Assembly: GCA_963210315.1 (NCBI GenBank)
Contig: OY723284.1
Location: 1,798,001-1,862,000, forward strand
DNA from: Rhynchopus euleeides
Taxonomy: Eukaryota > Euglenozoa > Diplonemea > Diplonemida > Diplonemidae
Reading direction: 5' to 3'
DNA: 64,000 nucleotides
The translations under genes and the position numbers were made by a program. Under the pieces are notes generated by a model that was not told the DNA's origin, ran no database searches, and saw nothing but the letters and a program-made list of their open reading frames with translations. Shown piece after piece: positions 54,601-64,000 of the stretch. Within the stretch, counting starts at the first letter, position 1. Every line of letters begins with the position of its first letter.

Positions 54601-57600
54601 TCCTGGAGAGTGACGACGCGGTGGTCATCCCCCACGGGGAGGAGTCGGAGGTTCGCGTCTCCGCCACGCTCCGCGCGAATGTTCCGGCGGATCAGGACAT
54701 CAACGACGAGGCTCTCATCTTCATTCAGGACCAGCAGTGCCTGCTGTCTTACGCCGTCATCCCTGTCTGGTTCACAGACCCTGCAGCTGGGTCCGCATTT
54801 CAAGAGGCACCTCCAACCGCCGACGCGGCGAGCTGCATCGAGGAGCTGATGGATGTGGTGGGGGGGAAGGACGACTCCAAAATGTGCTACGTCGCAGAGG
54901 TGGACAGCGCGGCAGACACCGGGTCGGAGTCCTGCGATTCCAACAGCGGGGGCGGTGGGGGCACCGACGGGCTGCCGCCCAACCCCTCCCCCACAGGGGC
55001 TGCGAGGTGTACGTCGCTGACCTCGATGGACACAGGGGGTGCTGCGACGGATGACGAGGCGGAGAGCTCCGAGAAGGCTGCCGAGGAGCAGCAGGCGAAG
55101 GTGAAGCGCATGAAGAAGCGGAAGAGCAACGCGGGGCTGGAGAGCTCCGACCCCGCCGCGACCGATTCGAATGCGGGGTCGCACCACCACCACCACCCCC
55201 ACCACCACCACCACCCGCACCTCCGCTCCTTCGGCGCGGGTGGGGCGCCGGGTGGCAGTGGCAGCGATACCGCTACACCGCACTCCGCTGACCCCATCAC
55301 AGCCACGCTCACCTCTGAGGCGCTCCGCCGAGCAGAGCTGGAGGCGGGGGGCGCCGCAACAGCAGGTGCATCGGGGGTGGTGGTGGCGCCCGGTGGTGGC
55401 AAGCGCAGCCCTGCCGGGCCCAACAGCGCCGCGTCGCCTGTCTCCGGTGGGGGTGGAGGGGTGCAGCAGCAGCAGGGGGTGCCCGGAGGGGGCGATGCCC
55501 CTTGCGCATCATCCGGGCCTGCGGGGGACAGCACCGCGTCTCCAGCGGTGGAGGGTGGTGGCGGCAGCAGCAGCGCTGCCGGGGGCGACGCGCCGTTATC
55601 CTTCACCCCTATTTCGGCATGGGGAGGTGCCGCAGCGCCGCAGCAGCAGCAGCACCACCTCCACCACCCCCACCACCACCACCACACCCGGGAGGGCGGC
55701 AAGCCGGACCGGGAGGGGAGGAAGGGGGATCTCCGCCCGCTCCGCGGGCTGTCGTCGTCACCGGATCTTGCCGTTGCCCCCGCGGGGGCGGGGGCAGCCG
55801 GTGGCGGCGCAGCCGCCACCTCCTCCTCCGCCGCCACCGCCGCCTCCGCTTCTGGGAGCCAGGGTGGGCAGCAGCAGCAGCCTGGGGTTGACCCACCTGC
55901 TCCAACACGCAAGGTGAAAATCCCGAAATCCGCAGCAGCAGCATCAGGGGTTGGCGGCAGCGGCGTGGGCAGCTCAGGCCTGCAGATGACTGTCTCCTCC
56001 GCCTCCGCAGGGTCTGTGGGTGGTGGCGGTGGTGGTGCCGGCGAGAGAGGCGATCCAGCTGCTCTCGGGGCATCTCACCACACTGCGTTCGTCCGCCCCG
56101 CCCCCTCCGGGGGTGGGGCCCCGGCGCAGCCGGCGACGCCCCCCGCTGTGCCTGAGGAGCACCGCACCCTGCTGAAGCTCCACAGGTGCAAGATGGAGAC
56201 CGCCTCGCTGTACTCCCTGCCGATGCAGCCGGGGAAGGTTGGGGGTGCGCCGCCCTCCAGCAGCATCGCCGTGGAGAATGTGACGTCGAAGCCGCTGGAT
56301 GTGAAGATCGACCTGGTGTGGCTCCCGAGGGAGCGGAAGTGGCTTTCGGTGGATCAGAGCGCGATGAAGGTGAACCCCCGTGAGAAGGTTCAGGTGACCT
56401 TCACCGCGTCAACCGATGAGATCGGCACCCTGAGCACCTATGTCGTGCTGAGGGTGAACACAGAAATTATCACCGTCCGATGCAGCTGCGACATTCTCTC
56501 CTGGGGGCAGAGCGGGCGTGACTGTTTCGATGTAATTGTCGACGGGAAGCCCCCTGTGGGGCGTGCCCACACCAGCCTCTCCTCCGCGGCGCACGGGGGG
56601 AATGTGTCGTATGAGATGCACCTCGGGGACATTTTCTACCACCAGAAGATCTGCCATAGGTGCTTCGACATCGCCAACAAGACTCCCATCAAGCTCGACT
56701 TCAACATCATCCGCATCGGGGGGCATGAGGAGCGTGGCGTGTCTGTGGAGCTGTCTCTCTCCCTCCACGTCTTCAAGCCGTTCGACCAGCTGGTGATCGG
56801 GCCGTTCCAAACTGTCAGGGTTTACGTCTGGTTCAAATGCTCCCCGAAGCCGGACAAGATGCTCGCCGCTGCGGCCGCAACGGCTGCCCCGGGGCAGCAG
56901 GCGCACAGCAGGCAGCCCAGCGGGTCCAGCCTCGCGCTGCACGCGGAGGAGAGTCCAGCCCCGGAGGACCGGGTTCAGGCGACCCCACCGACAGCCGCGT
57001 CGGCGCCGTCGGTTCCCGTCACGCCGACGGGGCTGGTGGCGGCCGCCACACCCGGCACTGCCGCTGCGGTTGCCGGTGGAGGGGGTGGCGGTGGTGCTGT
57101 CGGCGCTGCTGCCGGCAGCGACCCCCCCTCGGTGGGGACACCCATCCACGCCATGGCGGAGGGTGGCGGGGATGCTCCAGTGAGCAGCACAGACCCAGGT
57201 GTTGGAGTGGATGTGAGCGTGGAGGTGATCGTGCGGTGTCGGATGGTGTCCGATCCGAAAACTGTCATAGTGAAGGCGACCTGTCTCAAGCCGCAGGTGC
57301 GGTGCTCGTCGGAGGAGATCAGCGTGATCGGGGAAGGCGCGTCGCGCGTGCTGGCCGAGCAGGGCGGAGTTGTCCCACTCGCTGCGTTCGGCGCCACCGC
57401 GTCCATCACAGTCAGCAACCTGTGGAATGTCGATGCGGTGGTCGAGATCAAGCGGGGCTCCACCTCGACCTTCATCCTGACGGATGCAGGGCGCCTGCAC
57501 ACGCTGCCCCCGAGAGGGTCGATGGAGGTCGGGCTCTCAGTCGACCTGGCAAAGGTGGAGGCCTATAAGAAGGCTGCCAGCAAGGACAAGCGGTCCTCCT

Positions 57601-60600
57601 TTGTCATCGAGGAGCACTTCGTTGTGTACAACAGGGGGCTGTATAAGGAAAGGAAGGTGTGCTTCGCAGGGGAGGGGGTGCGGGGTCTGTGTGGGGTAGC
57701 GTGAGTTCTCCCTCGAAACAGTGGAGGCAGCATCACGCCAAATTAAAGATTAACGTGGGTGTGTGTGTGTGAGGGGGGTCCTGTTCTGCGTGTATTGTTT
57801 CATCGTGCTGGGCATTTGGTTGTGCCTCGTCATCGTTTTGTTGCCAACATCACACCACAAACCACAACCGCAACCGCAGTATATCGCGTTGCGGTTCTTT
57901 GTGGGATTCCACCAGTCGGTGTTCTCCAGCCATGACGTGATCAACACGACGGAGTCCTTCGAGCGGTATGCCCGGAGTCTTGGGTTGGTGTGGGGGGAGG
58001 GGGTGGAGAGGGTGGGGGTTTGAGACATGGATCGAGGGGATGTCAGAATGCCCGTCGCATCTTGGATGCCACATCGACTGCCACTGCCACTGCCACTGCA
58101 CCCCACCGACAGGCTGCGCGATATTGTTCTGAGCTTCATCAAGCGCTTCAAAATACACGTGGCGCAGAGCTCGCCGGATCCCGCCCCGGCTGCGCGCAAC
58201 TACGACAAAGATGACGAGATGTATGCAAGGCGATTTACCTGGGGGCAGTTAGTGTCGGTGTTGTGTGAAACCACCTGGGAGTGGGAAGGTCGCTGGGGCA
58301 CCGCCCGTCTCTCGATGTGGGGCAGATTGCATCGCGTCAGGGTTTGGGTGGGCTGTCATGTGGTGAGGTTGCAATGTGCCCCCCCCCCCCCTAGGGGGGG
58401 TCAAATGCCACCCTTTTACGTGGACAAACACGATTTTTCAAAAAACCGGCGCAGAGGCCCCAAAGCCCCCGTAAACCCTCCAAACCCCCCCAGATCGGTC
58501 CGGAAACCCATCGAACCCCACTTTTCCACCATTCCGGGCACCTCAGGTGCCCGAATTGGGGTACCTAAATTTTGTGCCACCGTTTGGTACCGTACAGTGC
58601 CACTGTGTGGGAGGTTGGAAAAGAAAATGCCCCAACACACCACATCTGAGGGTTGCAATGCATGTTGCTTGCCAACCACGTCATCCGGTGGGTGTCAGGC
58701 GCTATGTAGGTGGCATTAGCCAGGTCTTCGATGTGTTCTGGCTTGTATATATACCTCCCTGCCTGCGGCACAGGCACTGCCTTTGTCCCCCACACCAGCC
58801 ACAGAGAGCGTATTGTACTCGGTCCACGGTTGCTGATTCATTGTGATGCGTTGTATCCTCGAGTGAACGTCACACACTAGTGGCACCACCACCCGCCATC
58901 CGAGAGCTGTATTGACTTTGCGCGCTTCCGTTGTATTCACCTCGCCACGCATATTGCACCGTTCAGTACCAGTGCTCTTGGGCCAGGCAAAGTAGACCGC
59001 AGCAACTACCAATTCTGGCACAATGGGTACCACGACAGCGCACTTCATGTGTTCCCGGAATGTACAGCTCGTGTTGCAACAGTCGTTGTCAACACATCCC
59101 GGTTGTGGAGCACTGCTGCACAGGAATCACACGACCATCTGGACTTGTTCCGTACCTACAGGCAGCCTCCCGGTGCATGGTGGCAGGGAGGTATATATAC
59201 AAGCCAGAACACATCGAAGACCTGGCTAATGCCACCTACATAGCGCCTGACACCCACCGGATGACGTGGTTGGCAAGCAACATGCATTGCAACCCTCAGA
59301 TGTGGTGTGTTGGGGCATTTTCTTTTCCAACCTCCCACACAGTGGCACTGTACGGTACCAAACGGTGGCACAAAATTTAGGTACCCCAATTCGGGCACCT
59401 GAGGTGCCCGGAATGGTGGAAAAGTGGGGTTCGATGGGTTTCCGGACCGATCTGGGGGGGTTTGGAGGGTTTACGGGGGCTTTGGGGCCTCTGCGCCGGT
59501 TTTTTGAAAAATCGTGTTTGTCACCCCCATTTGACCCCCCCTACCCCCCCCCCCCTAGGGGGGTCCATGGTAAGGAAAATCTCTGTTTAGGCCTGTCACA
59601 AACACGATTTTTTTGATTTTCGGTCAAAAACTCCACCAAAATGGGCCTACCTGGCCAGAAATCCAGTGGGGGATCACTGAAAAAACCCGAGAAAATAGCG
59701 GACACCCTCGAGAAAGTCGATCCATTCGAATTACTTGGCATTTTTTCCTGAAAAATGGCCAAAAACATGTAACAAAAATGTAACAAATTTGGGCCAAATT
59801 GCAACACTTATCAAAAACCCATCTGAGTGCCCAGAATACCATCTAAACACCCCAAAACCGCAAAAATACCCCTCCAGTGAGGTATCCGGGTGGAAAAAAA
59901 TGAGTGCTGCACCTTCTTGGGGCCTACCTTAGGATCCCAGTCGATAATTCCTGGCCGAACCCCCATAAAACCCCTATTTTCCCCCTCTTTTTCAGCTTTT
60001 TCCAGACCCGCGAACCCAAAAACTACCACCCAGAGGGCCACAGAAGCCCCCAAAACCACCCAGGAGTCATAGATATGTCCTAAAAAGGGTCGGAAAAATC
60101 GGTTTCGACCACTTTAGAGGTCAATTTTGACCCAGGATGCCGAATTTTCCTGATGCAACACTTATGCAACACTTAGCGTTGCACAAGTGGGTCAAATGCA
60201 ACACTTTTTCGGGATGGCTCTGGGTGCCCAGAGCACCATCTAAGCACCCCAAAACCATGGAAACCTCACTCCAGTGAGGTATCCGGGTGAGAAAAAATGG
60301 GTTTTGCCCCCTTTTGAGGTCAACCTTGGGGTTTTAGTGGGTGTTGAGTCAGGAACCCCCCCAAAACACCCCAAAGTACCCTGCTGGAGGCACTCAAAAC
60401 CACCCACACCAGCATATACCCCGCAAACCCCAATGGGAGCGGCAGATCGAAAGTCTTGTATCGTCAAGAGGTGGTAACGTCACATTCTTTGGAGAGAGTC
60501 ATGGTTGGATGCACACTGGGACATCGGGGATCTTCTCCGAGTCAAGTTGAAGTTGTAGCTGGGAAGGCGTGTGTTCGCCTGAGGACACCCACAGAGCTGT

Positions 60601-62405
60601 GGGGGGGGGTCTTCTCACCGAGTCACTATGAGTCTGAGACAACCAACTCGGATCCCGCGACAAGTGTCCTTGTTACCTCCTGGCGACACAAGACTTTCAC
60701 TCTGCCGCCCCTACTAGGGTTCGTGGGGTCGACGTTGGCATGTGTGGTTTTGAGTGCCTCCAGCAGGGTACTTTGGGGTGTTTTGGGGGGGTCCCTGGAT
60801 CAACGCCCACCGGAACCTCGAAGGTGACCTCAAAGGGGTGCAAAACCCATTCTTTCTCACCCGGATACCTCACTGGAGTGAGGTTTCCATGATTTTGGGG
60901 TGCTTAGATGGTGCTCTGGGCACCCAGATCCATCCCGAAAAAGTGTTGCATTTGACCCACTTGTGCAACGCTAAGTGTTGCATAAGTGTTGCATCAGGAA
61001 ATTTCGGGAGTCTGGGTCAAAATTGGCCACCAAAGTGGTCGCCCCTGGTTTTTCCGACCCCTTTTAGGACATATCTGTGACTCCTGGGGGTTTTTGGGGG
61101 GCTTCTGTGGCCCTCTGGGTGGTACCTTTTGGATCCGTGTGCCTGGAAAATGCTGAAAAAGAGGGGAAACCCAGGGGGCTGATGGGGGTTCGGCCAGGAA
61201 ATTCCGGCTGGGACACAAAATTTGGTCTCAAAAAGGTGCAAACCCTGTTTTTCCCCACCCGGATACCTCACTGGAGGGGTATTTTTGCGGTTTTGGGGTG
61301 TTTAGGTGGTATTCTGAGCGCTCAGATGGGTTTTTGATAAGTGTTGCAATTTGGCCTAAAAGTGCACATTTTCATGTCACATGTTCGGCAATTTTTCAGG
61401 AAAAAATGCCAAGTAATTCGAATGGATCGACTTTCTCGAGGGTGTCCGCTATTTTCTCGGGTTTTTTCAGTGATCCCCCACTGGATTTCTGGCCAGGTAC
61501 GCCCATTTTGGTGGAGTTTTTGACCGAAAATCAAAAAAATCGGGTTCCGTGACAGGAAAAACGGGCCTCGTGGACCCCCCTACCCCCCCCCCCCCTCAAC
61601 CCCCCCTCCCAAATCCCACCCGTCATGCAGCTCTGCCGACCCCCGCAGCGGTGATGAAAGCGAGGATGTGTCCGAAGATGTGATCGGGCGCACCCGCCAG
61701 CGCCGAGCGATGCTTGCGCTCAAGACTGCGGGTCAATACTACTATGAGTTCCGGTATGCCACCCATGTCTCTCATGCTGCTGTTCATTCATACATCGGTG
61801 GTGTGAAAAATCTTCGTGGCTTGCGTAGGCTTTACCCACGGGTGAAGACGTGCGTTGCATGCAATGCCGCCTTTCCTGTGAACCCACGTCTTCTCTCTCA
61901 GGTACGTCATCGACGAGCTTGTGTACCTCGGCCTTCGTGGAAAGCGGTCCGCATACTTCGACCTGGCGCGTCTGCTGTTCTACTCTACCTTCTCCTCGTG
62001 GGTGTTCAACCAGTCTTCGAAAGAGGGTGATCTGTGGCAGGGACAGGCGTCGTACTTCGACACCTTCAGGTATGGCCTTTGCTGACACTCACACGCATGT
62101 GTTTGGTGTAGGTCGCATCGAGCGGACTTTGATGCTGCCCCCACTGTTGTGCCTCATATACACCCACGCATTAGCCATTCTGTTTAGTGTCCGTTGCAAC
62201 AAGCAAATTCTGATGCGACCTCTTGAGGCGACCTCTCCACGCATGCATACATGTTAAATCTGCTTATATTCGTGTGGAGCACATCTGACATCTCCACACC
62301 CCTGCATACCTTGTGGGCACCATTCACAACCCCCTCACCCACAGCTGCCTGTTCGGGCAGGAGATCGGAGACGTGACGCCGCTCGTAGAGGGGCTCACCC
62401 AATAG
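45669..62405 (+). CDS. Giant multi-ASH (ASPM/SPD-2/Hydin-type) domain protein, six exons
   Basis: CDS join(45669..57656,57880..57983,58113..58220,61631..61753,61902..62069,62345..62405), 4,183 residues; all phases agree. The start is the first ATG after a strong acceptor. Several immunoglobulin-like ASH/PapD-type domains are recognisable by the opening DxG strand: DIDLGEVLVSVKH, FIDFGPCYAGKPK, EIDFGDSPIGATA, NLNLGNVVVGEKK, AIDFGRVVIGQTS and KISLGKIAGSDK. A coiled coil lies near residues 1070-1110 (LEEEIESLEQSLKGLVRKKK). Long Pro/Ser/Gly-, Gln- and His-rich linkers (HHHHPHHHHHPH) separate modules. The C-terminal exons encode a conserved-looking helical end (YVIDELVYLGLRGKRSAYFD). ASH proteins are typical of cilia, basal bodies and centrosomes, so a structural flagellar role is likely; the exact orthologue is not recognised. 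Confidence 0.82.
57657..57879 (+). other. Intron 1 of the giant ASH gene
   Basis: Donor AGGAAG|GTGTGC, acceptor CAACCGCAG|TATATC. Splicing joins GLYKERK to YIALRFFVGFHQS in phase 0. Without splicing the frame ends at TGA 57702-57704, which would wrongly truncate the protein at 4,011 residues. Confidence 0.7.
57880..58220 (+). CDS. Exons 2 and 3 of the giant ASH gene
   Basis: 57880..57983 and 58113..58220, separated by a 129-bp intron with donor GTTGGT and acceptor CACCGACAG. Together they read VINTTESFERYARSLG, then LRDIVLSFIKRFKIHV, then an acidic NYDKDDE. The split codon gg|g is restored exactly. The donor GTATGC at 58221 opens the 3.4-kb intron. Confidence 0.72.
58394..59541. mobile_element. 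Fold-back element FB1, copy 2 (1148 bp)
   Basis: Starts GGGGGGGTCAAATGCC and ends CATTTGACCCCCCC, with TA at 58392-58393 and 59542-59543 inside a C-tract. Same length as copy 1 and about 98% identical by eye. The core has the same orientation as in copy 1, but the two distinct ends are exchanged. Arms of this copy match each other at positions where the two copies differ (for example GTACCGTACAG on both arms here, GTACCGGACAG on both arms in copy 1). Confidence 0.85.
59558..61580. mobile_element. Fold-back element FB3 (2023 bp)
   Basis: Starts GGGGGGTCCATGG, ends GTGGACCCCCC, with TA at 59556-59557 and 61581-61582 and C-tracts outside. Arms 59558-60403 and 60744-61580 (about 840 bases each) enclose a 340-base core. 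Each arm contains a diverged direct repeat about 400 bases apart (around CTCCAGTGAGGTATCCGGGTG). Only 12 C residues separate its TA from that of FB1 copy 2. Arms are noticeably diverged, so it looks older than FB1. Non-coding. Confidence 0.8.
61631..62405 (+). CDS. Exons 4-6 of the giant ASH gene
   Basis: 61631..61753, 61902..62069 and 62345..62405, with introns of 148 bp (GTATGC...TCTCAG) and 275 bp (GTATGG...CCACAG). The peptide runs SGDESEDVSEDVIGRTRQRR, then LKTAGQYYYEFR, YVIDELVYLGLRG, LLFYSTFSSWVFNQ, and ends DVTPLVEGLTQ before TAG at 62403-62405. All three junctions are phase 2 and restore sense codons, strong evidence that these are real exons continuing from 58220. Confidence 0.75.
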
Positions 62406-64000
62406 GTGCCTTCCACCCTCCCCCCCTCCACCACCCGCACCGCACACCCTGGTGCCGTGCCTCCAACAGGGGCTCGCTTTGCTCGGGGGTGTTGGGGTGG
62501 TGGCTTTCTGCTGCCTTCGCTCCCGACAATCACACATTGCCCCCTCCCCCCCTCCGCCCGACGGGCGCTGAAGCCTGTGTCGTTGCAAGAAGCTTGTTGG
62601 TTTGATCTTGCCTGTTGCTGGTCTCGTTGGTCGAGGTTGGAGCGGGGGTGGGGGGGGGGGGGTGGAGAGGGTATGCCTTCCTGGTTCTGTGTGTGTGGTG
62701 TGTCACATATTCAAACGGCCTCCATTTCAGAGGGTGAATCCACCTGGCGTCACACGACACGTTGCAAACAGAAGTCAAACGGAACAGCGGGGGGCTGAGT
62801 ACCACGCCCTTCCATGGGCGCTGCGGCCTGCGCTGCCTCAAGAGTTCAAACGGCGGATCCTCTGCGATCCTGGCTCATTGTACACTGCACTAAACCTAAA
62901 CCAAAAACAGAAGAAGCCATATCAAAATAACCTGTGTGTTGTACTTTGTACTGCAACGCGTTGCCAAAAATGAAGACGAATTTCATGTGTTGCGCGCGGC
63001 GGTGTCAGAATGGAGGGGTTGCTTTGCCCAGCCGCGACACTGCCACTCCCCAAGAAGAAGTCTAGATGCAACCCAAAACAAATGTTTCCATCTTCAATGG
63101 TGTCTTGTGGCAGAGAGCTTGTTCCTTTTTTTTCTTTCTTCTCGGCGATGCTGCGGCCTTCTGGCGGCCAATCTGATGAGCAGTCCTGCCTTGCCACCTG
63201 ACCCATTCATACACAGCGCAGAATATGAAGGCATCGGGGCGTCAATTCGGCAAGCCGAGCACTCCGTAGTAGCCGGGCTCGCTCCCACAACCCCCCCCCC
63301 CCCCCCCTTCTCGTTGCCTCTCGAGCTCCCGAGTGTTCTCCGCTTGCCGATGCCCTAACAAAACCAACGCGCCACCCCTGTCGCACCGACACACACACAC
63401 ACACCCTTGCCGCGAGCCGCTAGATTATTTTCCTTCTTGCGCCAGCAGGGGCACCCCTTTTTGCCCCAATTTTGCTGGCGCGTCTGGGGCAGGGGGGGTG
63501 GGGGAGTTGTGGTGGGTCTAAGCCACCCCCACCACCCCTCTTGTTTGCATTGTTTCTGCAGACCACCCGCCACCCCCTTTCCCCCCCCCCCCCCCCCTAC
63601 CCCCACTTCCCTGCTTCGGGCTCGGTCGATGGATGTACATCAAACGAATCGGATAGGGGAGGGCTTGTGCTCGCTGTGTCAGGGCTGTGCCAGGTGTGAC
63701 ATCGTTGGGGTTGTTTGCAACAGGGCCTCTCCGTCTGGTTTGGATCGTTTCACACGATCTGTGCTGTGTTTCCCCTGCCTGCGACGCGTCTCTGGGAGAT
63801 GTGCGTGTTGGTATCAGAGAATCTGCAGCGCAAAAAGAGATGCTTAAAGCCTGTCCCTACGTTGAGCCAGCCGAGCAAAACAAAATGTCACACTGGCGCT
63901 GTCCGTGCCACAGAGCTATGGCCTCCTTAAAACAAAAAAACTGATGCCGTCGTCACCACCACGCATACACATGTTAATTCTGTTCTTTGATTTTGTTGCG
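62406..64000. other. Downstream region, no gene supported
   Basis: C- and G-rich low complexity alternates with unique sequence. One stretch (62780-62895) reads RGAEYHALPWALRP and EFKRRILCDPGSLYTA in an open + frame but has no splice or start context that I trust. No repeats shared with the rest of the window were noticed apart from homopolymers (63291-63307, 63582-63598). Confidence 0.35.

Larger units (their letters stand above)
58221..61630 (+). other. 3.4-kb intron of the giant ASH gene, filled by two fold-back elements
   Basis: Donor GAT|GTATGC; acceptor CATGCAG at 61630 (or CCCGCAG at 61648, 18 bases later, same frame). About 3.17 kb of its 3.41 kb is FB1 copy 2 and FB3. Without them it would be about 240 bases, the size of its neighbours. 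Transcripts would contain very long RNA hairpins. Confidence 0.75.

Noticed and set aside
48828..55912. Minus-strand open frames of 340-700 codons across 48.8-55.9 kb
   Set aside because: All lie opposite the giant ASH gene, show proline/arginine low complexity and no motifs. They reflect codon bias of the sense strand.
62780..62895. Protein-like stretch EYHALPWALRP...FKRRILCDPGSLY as an exon
   Set aside because: No trustworthy acceptor/donor pair or start, no family match, and no continuation on either side.

Overview
This looks like a GC-rich nuclear segment from a flagellated protist. It has short GT-AG introns (6 of 8 donors read GTATG), a giant cilium-type ASH-domain gene, a Pumilio gene, a cytochrome-b5 front-end desaturase, and more mobile DNA than genes. 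All host genes I support are on the + strand. Several have a polypyrimidine-AG acceptor shortly before the ATG, and the one LINE carries a 2A peptide of the trypanosome ingi/L1Tc style. Together these fit a euglenozoan, perhaps a diplonemid with spliced-leader trans-splicing, but this is inference (about 0.4 confidence). I saw no rRNA, tRNA or CRISPR.

Layout. 1-4135: two tandem GT34-like glycosyltransferase genes, the first cut by the window edge. 6279-7415: a seven-blade WD40 gene. 8179-10590 (minus): a decayed, RT-less non-LTR retrotransposon. 10809-12944: a front-end fatty-acid desaturase with a long membrane N-terminus. 12945-20393: gene-poor, with two fold-back elements. 20394-22289: an internally duplicated polytopic membrane protein. 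22290-33548: a mobile-element nest. 34405-37173: a three-exon Pumilio gene. 37174-45668: gene-poor, with two more transposons. 45669-62405: a six-exon gene for a protein of about 4,180 residues, whose 3.4-kb third intron holds two fold-back elements back to back. 62406-64000: no gene I can support.

The mobile DNA can be resolved unusually well from sequence alone. Four hAT-type insertions have perfect 8-bp target duplications and CAGRG termini, and one still carries a hAT dimerisation-domain remnant. Two inverted copies of an 850-bp element have perfect 9-bp duplications. There is one TTAA-flanked piggyBac-like insertion and one element with a 6-bp duplication. Four fold-back elements (three families) start G6-7TCA or G6TCC and all sit at a TA inside a G or C homopolymer. 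Elements of different target-duplication classes share one double-hairpin core module, and the two copies of one fold-back family are flip isomers. These last three observations are the best candidates for undescribed biology.
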